Shown here: positions 6,905-14,257 of the stretch, piece after piece | Layout of the letters: every line of letters starts with the position of its first letter | How positions within the stretch are numbered: position 1 is the stretch's first letter | Source of the DNA: Legionellaceae bacterium | Lineage (GTDB): Bacteria > Pseudomonadota > Gammaproteobacteria > Legionellales > Legionellaceae | DNA: 14,525 nt | Assembly (NCBI GenBank): GCA_030696465.1 | Contig: JAUYSE010000185.1 | Coordinates: forward strand, 1 to 14,525 | Reading direction: 5' to 3' | Made by a program: the position numbers and the translations under genes | The notes under the pieces: model-generated | Seen by the model: only the letters and a program-made list of their open reading frames with translations | Database searches by the model: none | What the model was told of the DNA's origin: nothing

Positions 6905-8300
6905 ACGCGCGCAACTGAGTTTAATCCCCTTAGTATTATTGATTACCGGCGCAATTGATAGTGTACGTAATCTTCCAACAATTGCGTTATTTGGCCCCAC
7001 CCTTATTTTCTTTTTCGTGATATCGGCGATGACGTTTTTGATTCCAGTGGCTTTGGTCTCTGCAGAATTAGCGTCGGTGTGGTCAGAGGAAGAAGGGGGT
7101 ATTTACAGCTGGGTCTCCAAAGCCTTTGGTAAAAATTGGGCGTTTTTGACGGTATGGTTACAGTGGGTGAATACTATGGTGTGGTACCCCACGATTTTAT
7201 CTTTTATTGCGGGAACCTTAGCCTATTTAACTCACCCCGAGTTGGCACATAATAAAGGATATTTAATTACGGTAATTCTGGTAACCTTCTGGTTTTTGAC
7301 CCTTATGGCGTTGCGGGGCTTAAAAGTGTCTGCGCGTTTTGCCAGTATCTGTGCTTTTTTGGGAATGATCCTGCCCATGGGGTTTATTATTTTTCTGGGC
7401 ATTGTGTGGATAACTAAAGGGAATACGTTAGCCGTAAACTTACATTGGTCCACCTTGATTCCTAAGCATTTTTCACCAGGAACTTTGGTATCTCTGACCG
7501 CCATGATGACCTCATTTTTAGGGATGGAGCTTGCGGCCGTGCATGTTCGCGATGTATACAATCCTAAGCGTAATTTCCCCTTAGCCGTATTCTTCTCGGT
7601 GATTTTGATTGTTTGCACGATGGTAATGGGTTCATTGGCGATTGCGGTGGTTATCCCTGCAAAAGATATTCATTTGGTGGATGGCGTTATGCAGGCATTT
7701 ACCGAGTTTTTTGCTGCGTATCATTTAGCTCAACTGACGCCGCTGTTGGTCGTTTTATTATTATTAGGCAGTATGGGGAGCATGGTAAACTGGATTATTT
7801 CGCCAGCAAAGGGCTTGTTGATGGCCGCGCAGGATGATTTCCTCCCGCATTGGTTTTATAAACGGAATAAGGCAGGGGTTGCGTCCCGGGTTTTATTAGC
7901 TCAAGCTTTGATGGTCACGGTATTTTGTAGTGCTTTTATGCTGTTTCCGGAAATTAATATGATATATTGGTTATTTACGGATTTAAGCACAGAATTATAT
8001 TTACTCATGTATATTTTGATGTTTTTGGCGGCCTGGCGTTTAAAGAAGACGCATGCGCATTTGCCTCGTACCTTTGAGATTCCAGGGGGTCGATTGGGAT
8101 ATTATGTGGTATGTATTTTGGGTTTAATAGGCACGGGTGTTGCTTTAGTGGTTGGGTTTATTCCTCCTCAAGAAAGCATGGGGGTTGGTGGGGCGGAGCA
8201 TTTTCAGCAGATCTTTAGTTTAGGTTTATTGACCATGATACTTCCTGCCTTACTGTTTTATGGGCACCGTCGCCGAGTGCTTGCTGGGCCGCATCTTTAA
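6894..8300 (+). CDS. APC-superfamily amino acid permease, GadC-like antiporter
   Basis: This is a polytopic inner-membrane amino acid transporter. About twelve hydrophobic segments can be counted over 468 residues. The start of the protein (GAIDSVRNLPTIALFGP, then IPVALVSAELASVW, EEGGIYSWVSKAFG and WLQWVNTMVWYPTILSFIAG) resembles the glutamate/GABA antiporter (GadC/YjeM) branch of the APC superfamily rather than sodium symporters. The substrate cannot be read from sequence. The frame is open from 6807, but the start is placed at ATG 6894 because GAGGAGGG (6882-6889) sits right before it and the transporter homology begins after it. It overlaps bolA by 11 bases and shares its promoter. Confidence 0.88.
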   Translation: MPLKRAQLSLIPLVLLITGAIDSVRNLPTIALFGPTLIFFFVISAMTFLIPVALVSAELASVWSEEEGGIYSWVSKAFGKNWAFLTVWLQWVNTMVWYPTILSFIAGTLAYLTHPELAHNKGYLITVILVTFWFLTLMALRGLKVSARFASICAFLGMILPMGFIIFLGIVWITKGNTLAVNLHWSTLIPKHFSPGTLVSLTAMMTSFLGMELAAVHVRDVYNPKRNFPLAVFFSVILIVCTMVMGSLAIAVVIPAKDIHLVDGVMQAFTEFFAAYHLAQLTPLLVVLLLLGSMGSMVNWIISPAKGLLMAAQDDFLPHWFYKRNKAGVASRVLLAQALMVTVFCSAFMLFPEINMIYWLFTDLSTELYLLMYILMFLAAWRLKKTHAHLPRTFEIPGGRLGYYVVCILGLIGTGVALVVGFIPPQESMGVGGAEHFQQIFSLGLLTMILPALLFYGHRRRVLAGPHL

Positions 8301-8317
8301 GTTTACTCCGATCTGCC

Positions 8318-8374
8318 CCCTCGCCCGCGCCGGAAATATGAAATGAAATCAATGAATTAATTCGCGGGAGAGGG
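8318..8374. repeat. Inverted repeat / stem-loop after the permease gene
   Basis: CCCTCGCCCGCG (8318-8329) pairs with CGCGGGAGAGGG (8363-8374) at 11 of 12 positions around an AT-rich loop of 33 bases. It begins 18 bases after the permease stop. It may end transcription or stabilise the mRNA, but no U run follows, so it is not a standard intrinsic terminator. Confidence 0.6.
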
Positions 8375-8435
8375 TAGACAACAGTTAAAAAATAATTTTT
8401 AGATAACACCGATCCTGACATTTTCACCTCAGAAA

Positions 8436-8464
8436 GGCGGGTCCTGCCGCTTGCGGACCCCGCC
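8436..8464. repeat. GC-rich hairpin
   Basis: GGCGGGTCC (8436-8444) pairs with GGACCCCGCC (8455-8464) with a single bulged base around a 10-base loop. It lies in the GC-rich patch of the spacer and no U run follows. Its function is unknown. Confidence 0.5.
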
Positions 8465-8658
8465 GTGCTCGCAAAAGCCTGCGCGCGGACGGGGCCCCCC
8501 CCTTCAGCGTCACCCGCGCAGGGTACATCGATGTTTTCGGCAATATCTATCTATCTATCAGCCAACCAACATCGCACGGACCATATAGTCATGATAACTC
8601 CTGCTTCCGTCTATTTTTTGAAAAAAGATGCTCTTATATGCTCAGTAACGTTATTGTT

Positions 8659-8687
8659 TTGACAAAGCGCGCCCCATGAGCTATAAA
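8659..8687 (+). promoter_or_regulatory. Sigma-70 promoter of coiled-coil gene 1
   Basis: TTGACA (8659-8664), a 17-base spacer and TATAAA (8682-8687) lie 71 bases before the start codon. The -10 continues as TATAAATTA, three bases, ATATG, exactly as in the promoter at 10950-10978. The predicted start near 8694 gives a leader of about 65 bases. A strong AAAGGAG (8744-8750) precedes the ATG by 8 bases. Confidence 0.75.
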
Positions 8688-8758
8688 TTACCGATATGTT
8701 TTTAAATTAATCTGTGGAGCTTAAACAAACCTAATGCGCATTAAAAGGAGCAGCGAAT

Positions 8759-10549
8759 ATGCCAAGTTTAGATCAAGAAACAAAAGCAGAATTAGAAGCG
8801 TTACAACAGCAGCAGCAAGAACTGGAGAAGCTGATTAACATGAAACGAGCTCGGCTAGCAGTCTTAGCGGCAGATAAAACACTTGATGAAGAATTTGATC
8901 CACTGGTGTTGCAAAGAATCCATGTCCTTAACAAAGAAATTGCGCCACTTAAAGAATTAGACGTTATTAATGGTCTAATCCAAAAGTTGACAAAAACTAT
9001 AGCTGATTCGCGTGAAGCTCGACTAAATTTGGGAATGGGAACACCAGAAAACAAAGAAAAATTTAATACAATGTCTGCGCATGAGGGGCTGCTGAAAACG
9101 GAGCGTACACGATTGTCTGAAGAGTTAGCAAAGCTGCCAGTATTATCTGATGAAGACAGGGTAAGAATCCCTATTATAGAAACTGAGCTTAATGCACTAG
9201 AAGCTCAAGAGAAAGCATTTATCGCTACGGTGAAAGAAAAAAGAACATTAGCAGTTGAGTTGCCAACGCTAGATAAAATGCGCCTGCATATGACTAGCGT
9301 GGTTGAGGCTCTAACGTCTCATTTATTAAAGAAACGTCAAGCAGGATTGAAGACGATCAGCGACGAATATGCTCAAGGTCAACAAAAAGTATTAGAAGTT
9401 GCTGAAGAGGCAAGAAAAGTGATACTTGCGCAAGCGAGAGAAGCTATTGAGGATTTATCTAAAATTATTAATTTTTTACAGTTTAAAATCACTCAAGAGG
9501 ATAACGTGTCCTCTATGCGCGATAATATAAATTATTGGCAAACTACATTGGAAAAGCAAAAGCCCGAAGGTAAGCTGCCAGATCAGATAATACAAGCACA
9601 GTTGTCCACCGCAACTGCGGAGCTTGTTGAGAAAGAAAAAATACTCGATGGATTAAGACAAAAATTGTTAAATACAAGAGTGAAGTTGTTAGAGCAGGAA
9701 AGAATTTTAGCATTAGCTGAAGTACAGTCTACAGAACGAGCAGGGACAGATATGCTTGAGAGTTTTCAGTCCACTTTAAATCTGTTAGCAGAAGAAGAGG
9801 TAATCAGATGCCAGATGTTAAACGAGGAAGAAGAAGCAATGCAAGCATTAATAGAGGGTGCTCCAAAGGTAGAACCCGCTACGCCTAAAAAAGGGAATGG
9901 GGACGCCACAGATCCGGAAGAAGACGTGACTTTTGAAAGCACTTGTGTGTCTTTAGGCGTTTCTCCGGAAAAATTGGCCTCTCATAAGAAAGCGAAAACG
10001 GCAGAGACTTTAGATGCGTTATTCGAAGAAGTTGATTTGACTAAAGTAAATCAGAAGATAGATTTTTCTGAAATACTTACAGAAGTAGATACAGTTTGTA
10101 AGCCGGTGGCATTGGATACGGTGAAGGCTGAAGATCTCGGTCATTTTAAAGACCTATTTACGGCGATTGGTAAAGGCATGGATTCAAAAGCGGCGAAAGA
10201 AGATAAGCATTTAAAGAGTCTTTTGGAGGGCTTACAGCAAGATGTGTTACATCATTATAAAAATCCTAAGTCCTTAGAAACGGTTATGATTGTCCGTGTT
10301 ACGCAAGCAAAACCACATATCCATCAACATAAAACATGGAAGGTGGTGTTGGCGAATATTGCAGCTGCGTGTACTGGTGTAGGGCTTGTTATTTTAGCTG
10401 CAATGTTATTGCATGCGAAGGTGAAAGGGCGTGACCTGAAGACAGGGTTTTTCTTAGGTGAAACTAGTTCACAAGGGAAAGTACGAAAGGTCGAGGAAGA
10501 TCTGATAGCCTCTGTGGCTGCGCACAGCCATAAACCTACTGGGGTTTAG
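8759..10549 (+). CDS. Coiled-coil protein with C-terminal membrane segment (paralog 1)
   Basis: I do not recognise a named family. Residues ~4-365 are almost wholly helical and charged, rich in E, K, Q and L, typical of long coiled coils. An acidic, proline-containing linker follows (368-392). The C-terminal module (393-596) is shared with the next gene: a motif DVLHHYKNPKSLETVM (about 495-510), a basic stretch, then one hydrophobic segment (WKVVLANIAAACTGVGLVIL and on, about 527-551) and a 45-residue charged tail (HAKVKGRDLKTGFFLGETSS, then a basic-acidic helix with VEED). There is no signal peptide. One near-C-terminal membrane span suggests a tail-anchored protein with a large cytoplasmic coil, or a secreted protein that inserts in a host membrane. 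Compared with paralog 2 it lacks the N-terminal ~230-residue domain. It has its own promoter and a strong ribosome site. Confidence 0.85.
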   Translation: MPSLDQETKAELEALQQQQQELEKLINMKRARLAVLAADKTLDEEFDPLVLQRIHVLNKEIAPLKELDVINGLIQKLTKTIADSREARLNLGMGTPENKEKFNTMSAHEGLLKTERTRLSEELAKLPVLSDEDRVRIPIIETELNALEAQEKAFIATVKEKRTLAVELPTLDKMRLHMTSVVEALTSHLLKKRQAGLKTISDEYAQGQQKVLEVAEEARKVILAQAREAIEDLSKIINFLQFKITQEDNVSSMRDNINYWQTTLEKQKPEGKLPDQIIQAQLSTATAELVEKEKILDGLRQKLLNTRVKLLEQERILALAEVQSTERAGTDMLESFQSTLNLLAEEEVIRCQMLNEEEEAMQALIEGAPKVEPATPKKGNGDATDPEEDVTFESTCVSLGVSPEKLASHKKAKTAETLDALFEEVDLTKVNQKIDFSEILTEVDTVCKPVALDTVKAEDLGHFKDLFTAIGKGMDSKAAKEDKHLKSLLEGLQQDVLHHYKNPKSLETVMIVRVTQAKPHIHQHKTWKVVLANIAAACTGVGLVILAAMLLHAKVKGRDLKTGFFLGETSSQGKVRKVEEDLIASVAAHSHKPTGV

Positions 10550-10567
10550 TTCCCCCGTTGATCCTCC

Positions 10568-10621
10568 GACCGTGAGGGAGCGGAGCAGTTTGACTCTTTG
10601 AAATGCTCCGTTCTCTCTCGG
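10568..10621. repeat. Palindromic repeat / long stem-loop after paralog 1
   Basis: The 20 bases at 10568-10587 recur exactly at 6434-6453. Here the right arm is present: CGGAGCA (10581-10587) pairs perfectly with TGCTCCG (10604-10610), and pairing continues outward to 10570/10621 with two G-T pairs and one mismatch, around a 16-base loop. It starts 18 bases after the stop codon, so it may act as a transcription or mRNA end structure, but no U run follows directly. Confidence 0.7.
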
Positions 10622-10730
10622 CTGAGGTATGGCGCCTTTTTATGCGGTACTTTAATTAAAAAATGCACTTCATCACCTATGCTTCCAAGAACTTTTTCCT
10701 GCTTTCTACGAAGCACTTTATCCGGAAAAA

Positions 10731-10810
10731 CGTCATCCCGAGCCAGTTTGAATTAAGTTAAATTCTCTGAGAGTTCCGCGAGGGATCTCCTTGCAGCTGG
10801 GATCGATCTG
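10731..10810 (+). repeat. Dispersed palindromic element, copy 2 (left half only)
   Basis: It starts CGTCATCCCGAGCCAGTTTG and follows the reverse complement of copy 3 (13974-14119) through the core CTGGGATCGATCTG at 10797-10810, with scattered mismatches. The right half is missing: the sequence after 10810 is unrelated. Its core also matches copy 1 (27-40). Confidence 0.8.
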
Positions 10811-10949
10811 CTCGTTAAATTTAGCCTCTCACGGTCTCGTCTTGGATGATTTTCGCTAATTTTAATCATAACAAGCATTTTCCCTGCTCTGCTAGAAAAA
10901 CATACAAGACTTGAAGTTACGCACATGGTACGCGACAATGCCCCCTTTC

Positions 10950-10978
10950 TTGACAATTCGTCATTATTGACATATAAA
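10950..10978 (+). promoter_or_regulatory. Sigma-70 promoter of coiled-coil gene 2
   Basis: TTGACA (10950-10955), a 17-base spacer and TATAAA (10973-10978) continue as TATAAATTA, three bases, ATATG, matching the promoter of paralog 1. A second TTGACA (10967-10972) directly abuts the -10. The predicted start near 10985 leaves a leader of about 33 bases with GGAG (11008-11011) 6 bases before the ATG. Confidence 0.75.
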
Positions 10979-11017
10979 TTAACAATATGAATTAAATAGT
11001 GTAACTTGGAGAATATT

Positions 11018-13858
11018 ATGCCAGCAACACAGCATGTTCATTTTGAAGACAGTTTCTTGGGGAAACAACTCAAGGCTTTGTTGGCAGAATTAAATAAAAT
11101 TACATTTCAACAAAAACCGAAAGGACAGGAGCTATGGGGCGAAAAAATGCGCACTTCCTTAGCGAATGTCTATAAATCTATTCCCAATTTAGTGCAGTTT
11201 GATAATGTAGGTGTTTTACGCCTGCCGGGGGTTTCGGAATTAGGGCGGCTGAAAACATTTTTAGAAGATCAGACCAATTTATTTAAGCTATTTGTGAAAG
11301 ATGGTAAATTTGTTACCGCCGATGGATCAACGTTACAAAGTCAGGTCCCAAAAGACTTGGATTCTAAATCGTTACAAAGTTTGACCTTGTTCTCTAATTT
11401 TTTGTTGGAAATGCATAGAGTAGAAACAGAAAAGCCTGATCAGGCTACTCAGAAATTTTTAGGAGATTTTTTACCCTGGGATTCTCTCGTAAAGGGTATT
11501 CAGACGAGCGATATGGTAGAAATATTTGAGCCCAATAAAGAGACATACAGCTTTAAAATAAGAGTATCGGAAAAGAGTTGGGCTGGATGGGCATTGTCGA
11601 AAGCGCTCGCTGCATTAGGAAAATCAAGTCATGGCGCCTTAAATAGCCATGACTTGACTTATAATACCCGGAGTTTAATAGAAGCGATAGGCGAGAAATA
11701 TCCAAAATTAGTGGAACCAAAGAAAAAAGAAGCGGATGCGCCACAGCCTACCAGAGACGATGCTACAGATACGGATGCTCTAGTATTATTGGTGGATGAT
11801 AGTACGCAAGGCAACTTGCTTGAGGAATCTGATTCGCCACGAGCGTTTTTAGAACAGCAGATGCAAGCTTGGACGACACAAATTAAAGAAAAAGAAGAAA
11901 GATTAGCCGCTTTAGTGCTAGACCCCAAATTACAAGCAGGATTAGAATCTGGTGTGAAGGATAAAATCGAAGCCCTAAAAGATCAGATCGATGACATTAA
12001 AACTGGAGGACGTTCTAGGAGAGTGGAGAAACTCGCTCAGCGCATTAAAGAAAACGAACATAAGCTCAGTAGGTTAGAGAAGGATGACCCTCATGTTGAG
12101 GGGATGCTAATGCTGATTGAGTCATTAGTAAACTCACGTCAGGAAGCAGAGATACAGTTAGCAACACATCAGGTGGCAAAGCCCCCCCTCAGTGAGGAAG
12201 AGCAACAAAAGCTGAGAAATTTAGAGCAAGAGTTAATACAACAAGAGGCTTATAATACAGAAATTGACGCATTGAGGGTAACCTATGCGTCGGTGTTAAT
12301 GCAAAAAGAGAAATTAGAACTTGCGTTAGATGTATTAAAGGATATGCAGAAGACTGGAAGCGCTATGTTAGAGATGAGCGCGCAAAGGGCGGATAAAATA
12401 TTAGCATTGCAACGCGAGGAAAAGAGCGCTGTACTTGAAGTTTTTCAAAAAGAAAAAAGTAACGCCCTCACAAGAACTGAATCAGAGATTCCCTTGTTAT
12501 CAAAAGAAGTAGAGTCATTGCGACATGCAATAAAAGTGAAAGACAATAGAGCTGCACTCAACATCAACATTGCACATTTTCAGAAATCTGCACCATCGGA
12601 TACCTTTGCTAAGTCTCAGTTCGATGAATACACTAAGCAATTGAGTGCGACAGAGGCAGTGCTTGCCCCATTAGAAAAAGATTTAGCGTCGGCAGAAAGC
12701 AAGTTGCAAGCTGCTCAAAAACAGCAAAGCGTATTAAGAAAATCGATTGCATCCCATGAAAAGAAAAGTAATATTTTTAAAACAGCGATTGAGGAGGTTT
12801 TAAAAAATATAGGGACTGCAGATTTTGCTATGACCGAAATAGGGGCATATGATGATGTTATCTTCGATGATAGTACCTCAGAAGAGGATGATTCTGTAGA
12901 GTCGCCGCAAAAGCTTGTTATTCCGAAAGAGGTGCAAACGTTATATGACACTATATCTAACCTCGCAAAAGAATTAGGAAAAGCAGAAGATTCATATGAA
13001 AAGACCAATTTTCTAGCGTTAAAAACGGATGCAACACTCAATGCCGATGATCCGAACATCATGTTTTTGGTTATGCTGCATCGAATAGGTACACTATTAT
13101 TACCGGATGAAAACCCTACCATCGCTTTACAGTCAGCAATCGTAGATGTTTTGAAGGCTATGAATAAATTATCGTATACGCAGGTAGATTTAGAACCAAA
13201 AGTGTTGGCGTTGCAAGCGCACATACATACACAAACAGTAGAGCGACAGGCGTTTTTATCCATTACTGAGTCTTTAGACGTTTCTGAAGAGCATCAGAAG
13301 GCGTACAAGAATGATGGAAATCTTGATCACTGGTTAGAGCAGATTGACGCGACAAAAATTCCATTACTCAGCGATTTTCCCGGATTTCTTAAAAAAATAG
13401 ATGACACTTATAAAGCAGATGCTTTTGCAGATCCAGATAACTTAGGGAAATTTAAATCTTTACATAAAGCACTAGCGAAAGAGTTAAAATCCATCAAGAA
13501 AGAGACTTCAAATGAGGCGAAGGCAGTGCATGCCTTGTTAATCAGTTTACAGAATGATGTGAATCATCATTATAAAAATCCTAAAATTTTGGAAGTAGTG
13601 ATGAGCGCGCGAATTGCGGCGGTCAAGCCTACCTTACAGCATCGTAAAACATGGCAGATGGTGTTAGTGAATATTGCAGCGGCCTGTACCGGCGTAGGCC
13701 TTTTAGTTTTGGCGGGCATGCTGATTCATGCGAAGGCAACCGGGCGAGAGTTGAAAACTGCGTTGTTCTTTAGTGAAACGAACGAGCAACAGAAGATAAC
13801 GAAAATAGAAGAGCTTGGTCATAAGTTGAAGTCGGCTCCGAACGCGCCAGGGAAATAG
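11018..13858 (+). CDS. Large coiled-coil protein with C-terminal membrane segment (paralog 2)
   Basis: No named family is recognised. Order of parts in 946 residues: an N-terminal domain (1-~232, beginning MPATQHVHFEDSFLGKQLKA) that paralog 1 lacks but the degenerate copy at 14258 has; an acidic linker (233-273); a long charged coiled coil (~275-600) that runs parallel to paralog 1; an acidic segment DDVIFDDSTSEEDDSVES (612-629); a helical stretch (~635-750); and the shared C-terminal module (751-946) with NHHYKNPKILEVVM (849-862), RKTW, a hydrophobic segment (~879-903, NIAAACTGVGLLVLAG) and a charged tail with KIEEL. There is no signal peptide. The frame is open from TTG 11006, but ATG 11018 has GGAG at the right distance and matches the MPA start of the third copy. 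A secreted-effector role is possible but unproven. Confidence 0.87.
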   Translation: MPATQHVHFEDSFLGKQLKALLAELNKITFQQKPKGQELWGEKMRTSLANVYKSIPNLVQFDNVGVLRLPGVSELGRLKTFLEDQTNLFKLFVKDGKFVTADGSTLQSQVPKDLDSKSLQSLTLFSNFLLEMHRVETEKPDQATQKFLGDFLPWDSLVKGIQTSDMVEIFEPNKETYSFKIRVSEKSWAGWALSKALAALGKSSHGALNSHDLTYNTRSLIEAIGEKYPKLVEPKKKEADAPQPTRDDATDTDALVLLVDDSTQGNLLEESDSPRAFLEQQMQAWTTQIKEKEERLAALVLDPKLQAGLESGVKDKIEALKDQIDDIKTGGRSRRVEKLAQRIKENEHKLSRLEKDDPHVEGMLMLIESLVNSRQEAEIQLATHQVAKPPLSEEEQQKLRNLEQELIQQEAYNTEIDALRVTYASVLMQKEKLELALDVLKDMQKTGSAMLEMSAQRADKILALQREEKSAVLEVFQKEKSNALTRTESEIPLLSKEVESLRHAIKVKDNRAALNINIAHFQKSAPSDTFAKSQFDEYTKQLSATEAVLAPLEKDLASAESKLQAAQKQQSVLRKSIASHEKKSNIFKTAIEEVLKNIGTADFAMTEIGAYDDVIFDDSTSEEDDSVESPQKLVIPKEVQTLYDTISNLAKELGKAEDSYEKTNFLALKTDATLNADDPNIMFLVMLHRIGTLLLPDENPTIALQSAIVDVLKAMNKLSYTQVDLEPKVLALQAHIHTQTVERQAFLSITESLDVSEEHQKAYKNDGNLDHWLEQIDATKIPLLSDFPGFLKKIDDTYKADAFADPDNLGKFKSLHKALAKELKSIKKETSNEAKAVHALLISLQNDVNHHYKNPKILEVVMSARIAAVKPTLQHRKTWQMVLVNIAAACTGVGLLVLAGMLIHAKATGRELKTALFFSETNEQQKITKIEELGHKLKSAPNAPGK

Positions 13859-14257
13859 TACTTTTCTTTTTATGCATATCCCTCGAGCCGATATAGATAA
13901 AATAGCACGTTATTAACTATGTCTCCGAGATTTTTTAATGATGTTGTTACATGCTACTCTGATAAAAAAGATCCGTCATCTCGAGCCAGTTTGTACTTAG
14001 AAAAGAGCCACGGAAAACTCTGGAGAGATCTCCTGCAGACCGATCGATCCCAGCGGCAAGGGGATCCATCGCGGAATTTTCAGAGAGTTTAACTTAATTC
14101 AAACTGACTCTGGATGACGTGCTTTTGTCGGTTAAAGTGTATCTATAAAACACCTGAGGCCATTAATTACATTTAATGATAAAATGTTTTACATATTAGG
14201 TGGATGGTAGATCCCCCAGATCTGATAACAGATTGGTTCTATAAATTGGATGATTTT
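13859..14257. other. 399-base spacer between paralog 2 and the degenerate third copy
   Basis: No gene is seen. A full palindromic element occupies 13974-14119. Downstream, TATAAATT (14240-14247) is followed directly by GGATGATTTTATG, as if the leader that separates TATAAATTA from GGAG in paralog 2 had been deleted. No TTGACA lies at the right distance, so the third copy appears to have lost the family promoter. Confidence 0.6.
13974..14119 (-). repeat. Dispersed palindromic element, copy 3 (full length, 146 bases)
   Basis: The left end CGTCATCTCGAGCCAGTTTG (13974-13993) and the reverse complement of the right end (14100-14119) match at 17 of 20 positions, giving terminal inverted repeats. 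The interior holds the core CGATCGATCCCAGCGGCAAG (14041-14060), the reverse complement of the cores of copies 1 and 2. There is no coding potential. Size, terminal repeats and several copies fit a MITE-like or REP-like element. No clear target-site duplication is visible. Confidence 0.8.

Larger units (their letters stand above)
8301..8758. other. 458-base intergenic region with hairpins and a GC-rich patch
   Basis: I see no gene here. Contents in order: a 12-base-arm inverted repeat (8318-8374), a GC-rich patch (about 8436-8520) carrying a second hairpin and a run of eight C (8495-8502), a (TATC)4 microsatellite (8544-8559) and the promoter of the next gene (8659-8687). A 65-codon frame at 8465-8662 crosses the GC patch, has no ribosome site and looks random. 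The GC-rich patch differs sharply from the AT-rich flanks and may be a remnant of a mobile or foreign sequence. Confidence 0.6.
10550..11017. other. 468-base spacer between paralogs 1 and 2
   Basis: No gene is seen. The spacer holds the hairpin repeat (10568-10621), a half copy of the palindromic element (10731-10810), about 140 bases without recognised structure, and the promoter and leader of paralog 2. Confidence 0.7.

Noticed and set aside
8544..8559. (TATC)4 microsatellite as a phase-variation switch
   Set aside because: Only four units, about 100 bases upstream of the promoter and outside any gene; effect on expression is not apparent.
8465..8662. 65-codon open frame in the spacer before paralog 1
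   Set aside because: It crosses the GC-rich patch and the microsatellite, has no ribosome site, overlaps the -35 box of the next promoter, and has no recognisable protein features.
11006..11017. TTG start four codons upstream for paralog 2
   Set aside because: The TTG lies within the Shine-Dalgarno of the ATG at 11018, and the third copy begins with the same MPA sequence at its ATG.
12715..13263. Long antisense frame (182 codons) within paralog 2
   Set aside because: It is a shadow of the coding frame, rich in Ser and Cys as expected from complementing Glu/Ala/Thr codons, with no ribosome site or known motif.
14204..14257. 18-codon upstream extension of the third paralog
   Set aside because: Homology to paralog 2 starts at the ATG at 14258, which also has GGA at a proper distance.
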